From Actinobacillus succinogenes 130Z (GTDB taxonomy: Bacteria > Pseudomonadota > Gammaproteobacteria > Enterobacterales > Pasteurellaceae): DNA of 64,000 nucleotides. A program made the position numbers and the translations under genes. The stretch lies in assembly GCF_000017245.1 (NCBI RefSeq), contig NC_009655.1, positions 1,178,001-1,242,000 of the forward strand, read 5' to 3'. Of the stretch, positions 47,388-58,260 are shown piece after piece. The notes below the pieces were generated by a model. That model made no database searches. It was not told the DNA's origin and was given only the letters and a program-made list of their open reading frames with translations. Position 1 is the first letter of the stretch; each line of letters begins with the position of its first letter.

Positions 47388-48554
47388 ATGAAATATGCGT
47401 TAACTAACGGCGTAATTTATACCGGCAAAGCGGTGCTTTACGGTTATGCGGCGATAGTGGAAAACGATTGTATTTCCGCCGTCGTACGTGAAGAAAATGT
47501 GCCTGCCGATCTGCCGTCGGTAGATTTGCAGGGACATAATCTGACCGCCGGCTTTATCGATTTACAGCTTAATGGCTGCGGAGGCGTGATGTTTAACGGC
47601 AAGATTTCGGTGGAAACGCTGGAAATCATGCAACGAACCAATTTGCGTTCGGGGACTACCAGTTATTTACCGACTTTTATTACCGCTTCCGACGAAGGCA
47701 TGAAAAGTGCGGTCGGAATTATGCGGAAGTATTTGACGCAATACCGCAATCAGGCATTGGGGCTGCATTTGGAAGGACCTTACATCAGTTTAGCTAAAAA
47801 AGGTGTCCATCAAGCGGAATTCGTACGGGAAATTTCTTCGGATATGTATGATTTTTTAAGCGAGAATGCCGATGTTATCCGTATCATGACCATTGCGCCG
47901 GAAAATGCGAGCGCGCGTTTTATTGCCGATTTTGTGAAGAAAGGTATTCGCGTGGCGGTAGGGCATTCCGACGCATCTTGCCGACAAACCCGGCAGGCAT
48001 TCGTCCAAGGCGCTACGTTGGCGACCCATTTGTATAACGCCATGTCGCCGGTGAAATCCGGCCGGGAAATGGGGGTGGTCGGTGCGGTGCTGGAGGCGGA
48101 TGACGTGTATGCCGGTATTATTGCGGACGGTTTACATGTGGAATTCGGCAACATTAAACTCGCCAAGCGCTGCAAGGGAAAAAAACTGTATCTGGTTACC
48201 GACGCCACCGCAGCGGCAGGTTCGGATATAGCCCGATTTGATTTTGTCGGCACCACGGTTTATGTTCGCGACGGCAAATGTTTAGACGGCAACGGCACTT
48301 TAGGCGGTTCGGCGATAACAATGATCGAAAGTGTCGCTAATCTTGTAAAAGAAGCGGATATTCCTTTAGACGAAGCCTTACGCATGGCGAATCTGTATCC
48401 GGCAGAGGCTATTGGTGTCGCGGATACCTTAGGTTCTGTCGAGTCGGGCAAGATTGCTAATTTAACGGTATTCAGTCACGATTTCCGCGTTTTAGGCAGT
48501 GCGGTCAACGGAAAATGGACGGGATTCGAGCCGGAATTGAAGTTTAATTTTTAA
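47388..48554 (+). CDS. nagA: N-acetylglucosamine-6-phosphate deacetylase
   Basis: Amidohydrolase converting GlcNAc-6-P to glucosamine-6-P and acetate, used in amino-sugar catabolism and cell-wall recycling. It is 388 residues (E. coli 382). The metal-site motif PGFIDVQLNGCGG of the family appears here as AGFIDLQLNGCGG. Then come LGLHLEGPYISL, VGHSDAS, THLYNAMSP, GIIADGLHVE and LVTDATAAAGSD with the catalytic Asp. It has no nagB, nagE or nagC beside it. In E. coli rarA is followed directly by serS, so nagA appears inserted. Ribosome-binding site GGGAGAG. Confidence 0.94.
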   Translation: MKYALTNGVIYTGKAVLYGYAAIVENDCISAVVREENVPADLPSVDLQGHNLTAGFIDLQLNGCGGVMFNGKISVETLEIMQRTNLRSGTTSYLPTFITASDEGMKSAVGIMRKYLTQYRNQALGLHLEGPYISLAKKGVHQAEFVREISSDMYDFLSENADVIRIMTIAPENASARFIADFVKKGIRVAVGHSDASCRQTRQAFVQGATLATHLYNAMSPVKSGREMGVVGAVLEADDVYAGIIADGLHVEFGNIKLAKRCKGKKLYLVTDATAAAGSDIARFDFVGTTVYVRDGKCLDGNGTLGGSAITMIESVANLVKEADIPLDEALRMANLYPAEAIGVADTLGSVESGKIANLTVFSHDFRVLGSAVNGKWTGFEPELKFNF

Positions 48555-48583
48555 ACAATTCGTAGATTTACTGCGGACGGGCA

Positions 48584-48623
48584 TAAAGTGCGGTAAAAAT
48601 ATGCTGTTTTTAACCGCACTTTA
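48584..48623 (+). terminator. Terminator from inverted uptake signals (nagA/serS)
   Basis: TAAAGTGCGGT (48584-48594) pairs with ACCGCACTTTA (48613-48623). It is extended inward by AAAAA/TTTTT across a bulged A. Loop TATGCTG. It lies 30 bp after the nagA stop. Confidence 0.75.
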
Positions 48624-48703
48624 TTCCCGTTTATTTATGAAAGAACCCTGTATTTTTCGCCCGAATGCCGTTACAATAAAAATCGTTTTAATGTCAATAA
48701 TGA

Positions 48704-50005
<1,302 letters not shown>

Positions 50006-50022
50006 TTTTACCGTAGAAAATG

Positions 50023-50058
50023 CCCTGGCTGAAAAGCCGGGGTTTTGTTTTTTATTTG
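50023..50058 (+). terminator. Terminator after serS
   Basis: CCCTGGCT (50023-50030), loop GAAA, AGCCGGGG (50035-50042) then TTTTGTTTTTTATTT. It contradicts any start of the next gene before about 50060. Confidence 0.9.
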
Positions 50059-50073
50059 TTCCGCCGAACGGCA

Positions 50074-51036
50074 ATGCTTATGAATGGTAATTTCCTTTCT
50101 TCTCTGGTATTTTCCGTAAATGTTACGCTGCCGACCCTGCTTTTATTGCTGATCGGTATGGTGTTACGGCGATATCAATTCTTAGATGACGCTTTTTGTG
50201 AAAAAGCGACCCGATTGATTTTTAATCTCACTCTGCCGTTATTGCTTTTCTTCAATGTATACGGTTCGAATATTGATTATGCCGGCCAGCTGCCGCTGAT
50301 TATTGTGGCGTTTCTCGGTACGACATTTTTGTTTGTTGCGGCAGAAATATTTGCCGCCCGTTTTATTGCGGAAAAACGCGAACGTTGCACCTTTGTACAA
50401 GCCGTTTTCCGCGGCAATAACGGTATTTTAGGTCTGGCATTCTGTATTAATGCTTACGGCAATGCTGCTTTCGCACCGGCGTCTATTTATTCCGCCGTTT
50501 TGATTTTTCTGTATAATATTTACGGGGTAATTACTATCACCCGTTCGCTTTCTACTACTAAAGTCCGCTTTTCCGCCGTGTTTTTCAATATTCTGAAAAA
50601 CCCGCTGATTATTGGCATTGTTTCCGGCGTAGTGATGAATGTTTTTACCGTTCCGTTACCGGAGGCCGTGATTTCTACGGGGCATCACTTAGCCAATATT
50701 ACCTTGCCGTTAGCGTTAATCTGCACCGGCGCGACCATTAATTTTAAAACCATGGGATGGGGATCACGCGTCGTATCCTGGGGTGTGATGGGGCGTTTGC
50801 TTGTCGCACCGGCAGTTATGATTGCTATTTCCCGTTTATGCGGGATATCCGGGATGGAATTGGGTATCGTATTGTTGATGACTACCACACCGTTGGCGGC
50901 GGCAGCCTATGCAATGGTGCGGGGTATGGGCGGAAACGCCGTTACGGTAGCCAATATTATCGGTATTACCACTATCGGTTCGGCATTTGCCTCTTCATTA
51001 GGGTTGATCATTCTTTCTCAGTTGGGCTGGATTTAA
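50074..51036 (+). CDS. AEC-family (auxin efflux carrier-like) permease
   Basis: Inner-membrane transporter of the AEC family, which in bacteria exports or takes up small carboxylates. I start at MLMNGNFLSSLV (50074; 50080 is also possible). A reading from 50020 would translate the serS terminator. It is about 321 residues with ten hydrophobic segments in two halves: TLPTLLLLLIGMVLRR near the start, IFNLTLPLLLFFNVYG, then FRGNNGILGLAFCINAYG, and VSGVVMNVFTVPLPEAVISTG with LPLALICTGATIN in the second half. Substrate cannot be assigned. No neighbouring gene suggests one. No strong ribosome-binding site is visible. Confidence 0.85.
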   Translation: MLMNGNFLSSLVFSVNVTLPTLLLLLIGMVLRRYQFLDDAFCEKATRLIFNLTLPLLLFFNVYGSNIDYAGQLPLIIVAFLGTTFLFVAAEIFAARFIAEKRERCTFVQAVFRGNNGILGLAFCINAYGNAAFAPASIYSAVLIFLYNIYGVITITRSLSTTKVRFSAVFFNILKNPLIIGIVSGVVMNVFTVPLPEAVISTGHHLANITLPLALICTGATINFKTMGWGSRVVSWGVMGRLLVAPAVMIAISRLCGISGMELGIVLLMTTTPLAAAAYAMVRGMGGNAVTVANIIGITTIGSAFASSLGLIILSQLGWI

Positions 51037-51041
51037 GGAAC

Positions 51042-51069
51042 GACCGCACTTAAACCGGAAAGTGCGGTC
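51042..51069. terminator. Bidirectional terminator from perfectly inverted uptake signals
   Basis: GACCGCACTT (51042-51051) pairs with AAGTGCGGTC (51060-51069). It has an 8-base loop and an A-run after it (T-run for the minus strand is on the other side of the adjacent gene). It lies between the convergent AEC carrier gene and the mutarotase gene. Confidence 0.75.
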
Positions 51070-51085
51070 AAAAAAACAACATTTT

Positions 51086-51892
51086 TTATTTAACGCGAAT
51101 AATGACGCCCACGGATTCTCGGTTAATTCGTCGGCGGATTCTTGCGGTTTCCACGCAAACCATGGTTTGATAACCGGTTTCGCTCATATTGCCGGTAGCT
51201 TTATGCCACGGATTCCACAGGACAATATCGCCGGCATTTTGATGTTCTACTTCAATTTGACGCTGATATATCGGATCGTCAATGACAGTTGCGCCTGATT
51301 CGGCGCGATAAATGCAGTCCACGTTTTCACCGACGGTTCTTGGCGTCGGTACATTTTCCTGTTGTTGCGTGAGGGAATTATAGGCGGAATCCGGCAGATT
51401 CAGTAATACGATCCGCCGAATATCGCTCACATTGAAATAACTGTGCAGGGCGATTTGCGCATTTTTTTCTCCCGTATTGGTAAACGTCAGACGGCAATCC
51501 GCGGCAAAAGTCATGTCAAGTGTGGCAACGGGGAGGTTTTTTTCGTTATTTAGTGTGAAAATAAGTTGAACGGAGTCCGGCATTATTTGATGCGATCTCA
51601 GCTGCCATAACCGAATGCGGGCGTAACCGTGCGCCGGTGTTCCAGCATTGTTGAACCAGGGAAAGCAAACGGGTATGCCGCCGCGAATGGCATTGCCCGC
51701 TTTGAACGGTTCGATTTCACTCAACCAGAGTACGTCGTGTTGTGCGCCGTTCGGTTTCCAGCTTAATAAATGGGCGCCTTGCAGCGCAATTTTTGCCGAG
51801 CCCACCGCATGTTCCACTTCAATAACGGGAATTTCGTTGTACTGATAAAGCGTAATGCCTGTGTCAATATTTTGAATAAATTTACGTTTCAT
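51086..51892 (-). CDS. yeaD: D-hexose-6-phosphate mutarotase (YeaD family)
   Basis: Aldose 1-epimerase-like enzyme interconverting alpha and beta anomers of hexose-6-phosphates. I start at MKRKFIQNIDTG (51892), which follows GAAGG with suitable spacing; a 13-residue longer form lacks support. It is 268 residues. Family motifs are AIRGGIPVCFPWFNNAG, HGYARIRLWQL (active-site His), ALHSYFNVSDI (second His) and VLWNPWHKATGNMSETGYQTMVCVETA. It is divergent from yoaA, with 85 bp between the two starts. Confidence 0.9.
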   Translation of the reverse strand: MKRKFIQNIDTGITLYQYNEIPVIEVEHAVGSAKIALQGAHLLSWKPNGAQHDVLWLSEIEPFKAGNAIRGGIPVCFPWFNNAGTPAHGYARIRLWQLRSHQIMPDSVQLIFTLNNEKNLPVATLDMTFAADCRLTFTNTGEKNAQIALHSYFNVSDIRRIVLLNLPDSAYNSLTQQQENVPTPRTVGENVDCIYRAESGATVIDDPIYQRQIEVEHQNAGDIVLWNPWHKATGNMSETGYQTMVCVETARIRRRINRESVGVIIRVK

Positions 51893-51977
51893 AACCGGAC
51901 CTTCTATTTTCTGCAGTAAAATCTGATACAATCACGCCTTAATACTACGCTCAATATTATGCCGAAAACAGAACAGA

Positions 51978-53903
51978 ATGGTAGATCAGCAGCAAATAAT
52001 TCAGGTTTTTTCCGCTAACGGTGCATTAAGCCGTCATATCAAAGGATTTCGTCCCCGTCAGGAACAGTTGGAAATGGCAAGTGCGGTGGGAAATGCGATT
52101 AAATCTAAAAGCGCTTTAGTAGTGGAAGCAGGAACGGGAACGGGTAAGACATTTGCTTATTTGGCGCCTGTGTTACTGGCTAAAAAGAAAACGATTATTT
52201 CTACCGGTTCTAAAAACTTGCAGGACCAACTATTCAATCGCGATCTTCCTGCGATTAAGACGGTATTAGGTTATTCCGGCAAAATCGCTTTATTGAAAGG
52301 GCGGGCGAATTATCTGTGCCTGGAACGATTGGAACAGGTGATTGCTCAAGGTGTATTGGGGGATAAATCGGTGCTGGCGGATTTATCGAAGGTGAGGGCA
52401 TGGAATAATGTCACTAAAAGCGGCGATTTAAGCGAATGTACCGCCTTACCTGAAGACAGTCCGATTTTTCCGCAATTAACCAGCACGACGGAAAGTTGTC
52501 TCGGTACGGAATGTCCGAATTATAACGATTGTTATGTGGCACTGGCGCGAAAACGGGCGTTGGCGGCGGATTTGGTCGTGGTTAACCACCATTTGTTTTG
52601 TGCCGATATGGCGGTGAAGGAAAGCGGTTTCGGCGAATTGATTCCCAATGCGGAAGTGATTATTTTTGATGAAGCCCACCAGCTGCCTGACATCGCCAGT
52701 CAATATTTCGGACAATCGATGACTTCGCGTCAACTGTTTGATATTTGTAAAGACATTCAAATTGTCTACCGTACCGAAGTGAAAGATATGCGGCAATTGG
52801 GCGTCGCGGCGGAACATTTAATGAAAATCGTACAGGATTTTCGCCTATTGTTAGGTGAGGGTAATCAACGCGGCAATTTACGAGAATTATTTGCGCAAAG
52901 TGCGGTTAAAAGAGGCTTCGAAACTTTAAAAGAAAAATTGGATTTCACTGCGGAAGTCATCAAACTGGCGTTAGGTCGTTCGCAAACTTTGGATAGTATT
53001 TATGAACGCATTGCCGCCGTGAAACTGCAGCTTCATCGGTTATCGGATATTTCCGTCACGGGGTATTGTTATTGGTATGAAACCTTTAACCGCCAATTCG
53101 GGTTACATATTACGCCGCTGACGGTTTCGGATAAATTCGGCGAACGGATTCAGGAACAGGACCGTACCTGGATTTTTACTTCCGCGACTTTGGAAGTGGG
53201 CGGTAATTTTGATCATTTTTGTCATCGGTTAGGCATTCGGCAAGCGGAACGGAAAGTATTACAGAGTCCGTTCAATTATGCCGAACAGGCGTTATTATGT
53301 GTGCCGCGTTATCTGCCGGGCAGCAATCAAAATCACACTCTTACGCAGTTGGGCGGAATGCTGCTACCGGTGATTGAAGCCAATAAAGGGCGTTGTTTTG
53401 TACTTTGTACTTCGTATTTTATGATGCGCGGGCTGGCGGAATATTTCCGTGCACACAGCGGGCTTTCTATTTTGTTGCAGGGCGAAACTACGAAAGGAAA
53501 ATTACTGGAACAGTTCATACAGGAAGAACACAGCGTACTGGTGGCGACTTCCAGTTTTTGGGAGGGTGTGGATGTGCGCGGCGATGCGCTGTCGCTGGTG
53601 ATTATCGATAAACTGCCGTTTACTTCGCCGGATGAACCGTTATTGAAAGCGCGCATTGAAGACTGTAAGTTACAGGGCGGCGAACCCTTTAACGATATTC
53701 AGATCCCCGACGCGGTGATTGCGCTGAAACAGGGCGTCGGACGTCTTATTCGGGATGTGACGGACAAGGGTGCGGTGATTATTTGTGACAGCCGTTTGGT
53801 GAACCGGGCTTACGGTAAAACTTTTTTAAAGAGTTTGCCGAATGCGGGACGTACCCGCGATTTAAAGAAAGTGATAGAATTCTTACAACAATTACAAAAA
53901 TAG
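51978..53903 (+). CDS. yoaA: ATP-dependent DNA helicase YoaA (DinG/XPD-like, Fe-S)
   Basis: Superfamily 2 5'-3' helicase of the XPD/DinG group. In E. coli YoaA is linked to DNA damage tolerance and binds the replication factor HolC. It is 641 residues (E. coli 636). Walker A EAGTGTGKT is at 50-58. Four cysteines positioned like the 4Fe-4S cluster ligands: NYLC, then ESC, TEC and NDC. Walker B is IFDEAHQLPD. Helicase motif VI is GVGRLIRDVTDKG. It is followed 4 bp later by tsaB, as in E. coli. Confidence 0.93.
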   Translation: MVDQQQIIQVFSANGALSRHIKGFRPRQEQLEMASAVGNAIKSKSALVVEAGTGTGKTFAYLAPVLLAKKKTIISTGSKNLQDQLFNRDLPAIKTVLGYSGKIALLKGRANYLCLERLEQVIAQGVLGDKSVLADLSKVRAWNNVTKSGDLSECTALPEDSPIFPQLTSTTESCLGTECPNYNDCYVALARKRALAADLVVVNHHLFCADMAVKESGFGELIPNAEVIIFDEAHQLPDIASQYFGQSMTSRQLFDICKDIQIVYRTEVKDMRQLGVAAEHLMKIVQDFRLLLGEGNQRGNLRELFAQSAVKRGFETLKEKLDFTAEVIKLALGRSQTLDSIYERIAAVKLQLHRLSDISVTGYCYWYETFNRQFGLHITPLTVSDKFGERIQEQDRTWIFTSATLEVGGNFDHFCHRLGIRQAERKVLQSPFNYAEQALLCVPRYLPGSNQNHTLTQLGGMLLPVIEANKGRCFVLCTSYFMMRGLAEYFRAHSGLSILLQGETTKGKLLEQFIQEEHSVLVATSSFWEGVDVRGDALSLVIIDKLPFTSPDEPLLKARIEDCKLQGGEPFNDIQIPDAVIALKQGVGRLIRDVTDKGAVIICDSRLVNRAYGKTFLKSLPNAGRTRDLKKVIEFLQQLQK

Positions 53904-53907
53904 CGAT

Positions 53908-54624
53908 ATGAAGAAAAATTTGACCTTGTTGGCGTTGGATACGTCGACGGAAGCCTGTTCGGTGGCATTATTGCACCAAGGCGAAAAAACGCATTTGGAC
54001 GAAACGGCGCAACGCGCTCACACCAAGCGTATTTTACCGATGGTGGATGAGATTTTATCGGCGTCCGGCATCGGATTAAACCAAGTGGATGCTTTGGTTT
54101 TCGGACGAGGACCGGGCAGCTTTACCGGTGTTCGCGTCGGCACGGGGATTACGCAAGGATTGGCATTGGGTGCGGATTTACCGGTGATTGCGGTGTCGAA
54201 TTTAACCGCTATGGCGCAAGCGGCTTATGAACAATTACGAAGTACGCAGGTGCTTGCCGCCATTGATGCGCGTATGAACGAAGTATATTTTTCCCGCTTA
54301 GAGGCGAAAAAAGTGCGGTCGGAATTCGGTGAGTTTTTACAATGGCAAGAAATTGTTGCGGAACAGGTTTGCCCGCCGGAAAGCGTGTTGCAATATGCGC
54401 AGGATCTTGATACGCATTGGCAAACGGTCGGCACGGGGTGGACGGCATATCCGCAGTTGGCCGAATTAAACCGCCAATCCGGCATTGATTTGCCTTCCGC
54501 GCAATATATGCTGAGTCTGGCTGTTCCCATGTGGTTCCAAAAACGACTGCTGAGTGCAACGGAGATTGAGCCGATTTATTTGCGCAACGAAGTAACATGG
54601 AAAAAACTACCGGGGCGGCGTTGA
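53908..54624 (+). CDS. tsaB: tRNA threonylcarbamoyladenosine biosynthesis protein TsaB
   Basis: Scaffold of the TsaBDE complex that installs t6A37 on ANN-decoding tRNAs. It is 238 residues. The ASKHA-fold N-terminus LLALDTSTEACSVALLHQG is followed by VDALVFGRGPGSFTGVRVGTGITQGLALG, the signature shared by TsaB and TsaD. The Fe-binding histidines of TsaD are absent, as expected. It starts 4 bp after yoaA. An uptake signal lies near 54309. The C-terminus EIEPIYLRNEVTWKKLPG is typical of TsaB. Confidence 0.95.
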   Translation: MKKNLTLLALDTSTEACSVALLHQGEKTHLDETAQRAHTKRILPMVDEILSASGIGLNQVDALVFGRGPGSFTGVRVGTGITQGLALGADLPVIAVSNLTAMAQAAYEQLRSTQVLAAIDARMNEVYFSRLEAKKVRSEFGEFLQWQEIVAEQVCPPESVLQYAQDLDTHWQTVGTGWTAYPQLAELNRQSGIDLPSAQYMLSLAVPMWFQKRLLSATEIEPIYLRNEVTWKKLPGRR

Positions 54625-54674
54625 CGGGAGCATAATGTACTGATTTTTCGTTATCGGCGAGATAAGGAGAAAGT

Positions 54675-55301
54675 ATGGAAAAAACTCCGAGTATTTTATT
54701 GACAATGATGAGTGAAAAGACTCGATTTTTAACCTGTGTGACAAAGCCGAAAAAAACATGGCTTTTTTTGACCGCACTTTGCCTGACGGCTTGTATTTCA
54801 CCGCCGCAAGGACTGGAAAAAGACGCATTTACCATTCAGCAGTTAAGCAAAATCGACGCGGACGACTATGCTTGTCGCTGCCGAATTGTGCGTTTAGGCG
54901 GTAAAATTTTGTCGGTACGGGCTTTAAAAGATCAAACTAGAGTAGAAATTATGAGTTTGCCCGTGAGTAGTTTTTCGGCTAAACCGGTATGGGACGGCGC
55001 AACGGACGGACGGTTTATCGCTTACCTTCCCGGTTTTGTGGATCCGGAAAGCCTGAAAAGTCAGTATATTACGGTGAAAGGTACATTAACGGGTAAAGAA
55101 CAGGGGAAAATCGATCAGGCGGATTATCATTTTCCTGTGGTAAAAGCCACTGCGTTTAAGCATTGGCAGTTGGTGCGGGAATACTATTATGCGCCTTATT
55201 GGGACGACGATTTTTATTACGGATACGGATTCGGCCCGAGATGGGGATATTACGGCGGTTTCTGGCATCGGGAACCGAGAGTACGCACCATATTGCGATA
55301 A
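54675..55301 (+). CDS. slp: Outer-membrane lipoprotein of the Slp/YeaY family
   Basis: Predicted starvation-type outer-membrane lipoprotein of 208 residues. The ATG at 54675 has AAGGAG with 5-nt spacing, giving an unusually long n-region of about 28 residues before the hydrophobic core and lipobox LTAC; an internal ATG at 54708 would give a more normal signal. The body matches Slp (IVRLGGKILSV, VEIMSLPVSSFSAKP, GRFIAYLPGFVDPESLKSQYITVKG). The C-terminus is very rich in Tyr, Gly and Trp (YYYAPYWDDDFYYGYGFG). It is between tsaB and fadD exactly as yeaY is in E. coli. An uptake signal overlaps the signal peptide. Confidence 0.85.
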   Translation: MEKTPSILLTMMSEKTRFLTCVTKPKKTWLFLTALCLTACISPPQGLEKDAFTIQQLSKIDADDYACRCRIVRLGGKILSVRALKDQTRVEIMSLPVSSFSAKPVWDGATDGRFIAYLPGFVDPESLKSQYITVKGTLTGKEQGKIDQADYHFPVVKATAFKHWQLVREYYYAPYWDDDFYYGYGFGPRWGYYGGFWHREPRVRTILR

Positions 55302-55335
55302 ATAAAATTAAGAGTAAAAGGACGTCAAGTTATCT

Positions 55336-57024
55336 ATGGAAAAGCTGTGGTATCAGAATTATCCGGAAGGTTCGGATACGAAAATTGATACAAAGAAATA
55401 TCGTAATCTTTTAGATATGTTTGATAAAGCGGTGCGGGAACATCCGGATCGCCCCGCTTATATTAATATGGGGCAGATTTTAACTTTCCGCAAACTGGAG
55501 GAACGCAGTCGCGCTTTTGCCGCTTATCTGCAAAACGAATTAAAACTGAAACGCGGTGATCGCATGGCGTTAATGATGCCGAATTTACTGCAATATCCGA
55601 TTGCTTTATTCGGTATATTGCGTGCTGGGCTGATAGCGGTGAACGTGAATCCGCTTTATACTCCGCGCGAACTGGAACATCAGTTGCAGGACAGCGGGGC
55701 GAAAGCTATTGTGGTAGTTTCTAATTTCGCTTCGACATTAGAAAAAATCGTATTTAATACGGAAATTAAGCACGTTATTTTAACCCGAATGGGCGATCAG
55801 CTTTCTTTCGGTAAACGCACATTGGTGAATTTCGTGGTGAAATACGTGAAAAAGCTGGTGCCGAAATATAAATTACCCCATGCGGTAACATTCCGTGAAG
55901 TATTGAGTATCGGTAAACAACGGCAGTATGTTCGTCCCGATTTGGAACGTGACGATTTAGCCATGCTTCAGTATACGGGCGGAACCACCGGTGTGGCAAA
56001 AGGCGCCATGCTGTCGCACGGTAATCTGATTACCAGTGTGATGCAGTGCGCATGGATTGCCATTCCTTTTATCGGCAATCATTCGCGTCAGCGTAAAGCG
56101 ATTTTGCCGCTGCCGTTGTACCATATTTTTGCCGTCAGCGTGAATTGTCTGTTGTTTATCGAATTGGGCGTGACGGCGGTGTTAATTACTAATCCGCGGG
56201 ATATTGACGGATTGGTAAAAGAAATGAAGAAACATCGTTTTGTAGCGTTTACCGGTGTAAATACTTTGTTTAATGCTTTGTTAAACAACAAAAATTTTAA
56301 AGAAGTGGATTTTTCCTCGCTGAAATTAAGTGTAGGCGGCGGAATGGCGGTGCAACAGGCGATTGCGACCCGTTGGCATGAATTGACCGGCAGCAATATT
56401 ATCGAAGGTTACGGATTAACCGAATGTTCTCCGCTGGTGGCGGCATCTAATGTAAACTGTCTGATTCATGACGGCAGTATCGGTTCGCCGGTGCCGAATA
56501 CGGATATACGTATCGTGACGGATTCCGGTGAAAATGCGCCGTTGGGCGAATCGGGCGAACTCTGGGTGAAAGGCGATCAGGTAATGAAAGGTTACTGGCA
56601 ATGTCCTGAAGCGACGGCCGAAGTGCTGAAAGACGGCTGGCTGGCGACCGGTGATATTGTAACCATGAATGAAAAAGGCATTATACGTATTGTAGATCGT
56701 AAAAAAGACATGATTTTAGTTTCCGGTTTTAATGTATATCCGAATGAAATTGAAGATGCGGTCATGCTGAATTACAAAGTGGCGGAAGTGGTGGCCGTAG
56801 GTATTCCTCATTCCGTTTCAGGTGAAACCATCAAGATATTCGTGGTGAAAAAAGATCCGGGCTTAACCAAAGAAGAATTGAAGACTCATTGTCGTCAGTA
56901 TCTAACCGGTTATAAAGTGCCGAGAGAAATAGAATTCCGTGATGAACTGCCGAAATCCAATGTAGGTAAAATATTGCGCCGCGTATTGCGCGATGAAGAA
57001 ATCAATAAACGCAAGAATAATTAG
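55336..57024 (+). CDS. fadD: Long-chain fatty acid-CoA ligase FadD
   Basis: Membrane-associated acyl-CoA synthetase that activates imported long-chain fatty acids. It is 562 residues (E. coli 561). The start [12 protein letters not shown] matches the family. The ATP/AMP motif is [20 protein letters not shown] near residue 210, then [11 protein letters not shown], the FACS region [42 protein letters not shown], and C-terminal [17 protein letters not shown] with the catalytic Lys. No beta-oxidation genes are nearby. Its use may be mainly incorporation of exogenous fatty acids. Confidence 0.95.
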   Translation: MEKLWYQNYPEGSDTKIDTKKYRNLLDMFDKAVREHPDRPAYINMGQILTFRKLEERSRAFAAYLQNELKLKRGDRMALMMPNLLQYPIALFGILRAGLIAVNVNPLYTPRELEHQLQDSGAKAIVVVSNFASTLEKIVFNTEIKHVILTRMGDQLSFGKRTLVNFVVKYVKKLVPKYKLPHAVTFREVLSIGKQRQYVRPDLERDDLAMLQYTGGTTGVAKGAMLSHGNLITSVMQCAWIAIPFIGNHSRQRKAILPLPLYHIFAVSVNCLLFIELGVTAVLITNPRDIDGLVKEMKKHRFVAFTGVNTLFNALLNNKNFKEVDFSSLKLSVGGGMAVQQAIATRWHELTGSNIIEGYGLTECSPLVAASNVNCLIHDGSIGSPVPNTDIRIVTDSGENAPLGESGELWVKGDQVMKGYWQCPEATAEVLKDGWLATGDIVTMNEKGIIRIVDRKKDMILVSGFNVYPNEIEDAVMLNYKVAEVVAVGIPHSVSGETIKIFVVKKDPGLTKEELKTHCRQYLTGYKVPREIEFRDELPKSNVGKILRRVLRDEEINKRKNN

Positions 57025-57043
57025 CAACCGATCCTAACCAAAC

Positions 57044-57072
57044 ATGCACGTTTCAGAACGTGCATTGTTATT
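57044..57072 (+). terminator. Terminator after fadD
   Basis: ATGCACGTT (57044-57052), loop TCAG, AACGTGCAT (57057-57065), then TGTTATTT. It separates fadD from rnd. Confidence 0.8.
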
Positions 57073-57108
57073 TAAGCGATTATAAAAAGATAAGCATTGA
57101 GAGGATTA

Positions 57109-58260
57109 ATGATCAAAGAAATACAGAATTTACCGCAATTTAATCTCATTACTACGAATTCCGGGCTGAAAACCGTGTGTGAGCAGGCGCAACAGAAAAG
57201 TGCGGTCGCCTTGGACACCGAATTTATCCGTATAAGAAGTTATTATCCCAAATTAGGTCTGATCCAGTTATATGACGGTGAGCGGGTGAGTTTGATTGAT
57301 CCGACGACCATTACTGATTTTTCGCCTTTTACTGCGTTACTGGCGGATATTAATGTTATCAAAGTGCTGCACGCCTGTTATGAAGATCTGGAAGTGTTTT
57401 CTCACTATTTTCAGCAATTGCCCGAACCGATTATGGATACGCAAGTTATGGCGGGATTTTTAGCGTTTCCGCATTCCACCGGATTAGCGAGTTTGATCCG
57501 GCATTATCTGGCGCTGGAAATTGACAAAGGGGCCTCGCGTACCGACTGGCTTGCCCGCCCGTTATCGGAGAAACAGCTACAATACGCGGCGGCGGACGTG
57601 TGGTATTTATTGCCTTTGTACGAAAAAATGGCGGTGGAATTGGCGAAAACCCGTTGGCAAAGTGCGGTGGAATTTGATTGCGGTTTGTTGCTGGAAAAAC
57701 AGCGGTGCGTGAAAGAAGCGGAATCGGCTTATTTGAATGTACCCAATGCATGGCGGTTATCACCGGTCGAATTGATGAGATTGAAATTATTAGCGAAATG
57801 GCGGCAGGAAGAAGCGGTGAAACGCGATCTGGCCCTTAATTTTGTGGTGCATAACGAAAGTTTATGGACAGTGGCGAAACATGCACCGAAAAATACGTCG
57901 GAATTGGCGGATTTGGGACTTCATCCTCATGAAATCCGTATCCATGGAAAAACAATGCTGAAGTTAGTGGCCCAAGCGACGCGTGAACCGGAACAGACTT
58001 ATCCCGCCGTTATTCGACGGTTGTCCGAAGATCCGCGCTACAAATCAACATTAAAGACATTACGGCAAAAATTAAAAGCTATTTCACCGCCGGATTTGGC
58101 ACCGGAAATCATTGCCGGTAAACGCGATTTGGAAAAACTTATGAAATGGGTTTGGCTGCAAGATAACAATCCGAATAAACTGCCGGATTTATTACGTAAT
58201 TGGCGGGCGGAATTCGGGACTGAACTGGTTAAAGTATTAGATCAACAACAGAATGAGTAA
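57109..58260 (+). CDS. rnd: Ribonuclease D
   Basis: 3'-5' exoribonuclease that trims tRNA and other stable RNA precursors. I start at ATG 57109 (MIKEIQNL), which follows GAGAGG; an in-frame TTG four codons upstream is unlikely. It is 383 residues. The DEDDy exonuclease has exo I VALDTEFIR (D36, E38), exo II HACYEDLEVF, and exo III YAAADVWYLLPLY. Two HRDC-type RNA-binding regions follow. The stop overlaps the yecM start by 8 bp. It is next to fadD as in E. coli. Confidence 0.94.
   Translation: MIKEIQNLPQFNLITTNSGLKTVCEQAQQKSAVALDTEFIRIRSYYPKLGLIQLYDGERVSLIDPTTITDFSPFTALLADINVIKVLHACYEDLEVFSHYFQQLPEPIMDTQVMAGFLAFPHSTGLASLIRHYLALEIDKGASRTDWLARPLSEKQLQYAAADVWYLLPLYEKMAVELAKTRWQSAVEFDCGLLLEKQRCVKEAESAYLNVPNAWRLSPVELMRLKLLAKWRQEEAVKRDLALNFVVHNESLWTVAKHAPKNTSELADLGLHPHEIRIHGKTMLKLVAQATREPEQTYPAVIRRLSEDPRYKSTLKTLRQKLKAISPPDLAPEIIAGKRDLEKLMKWVWLQDNNPNKLPDLLRNWRAEFGTELVKVLDQQQNE

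Noticed and set aside
50020..50073. A longer start for the AEC carrier at 50020
   Set aside because: It would translate through the serS terminator hairpin and T-run.
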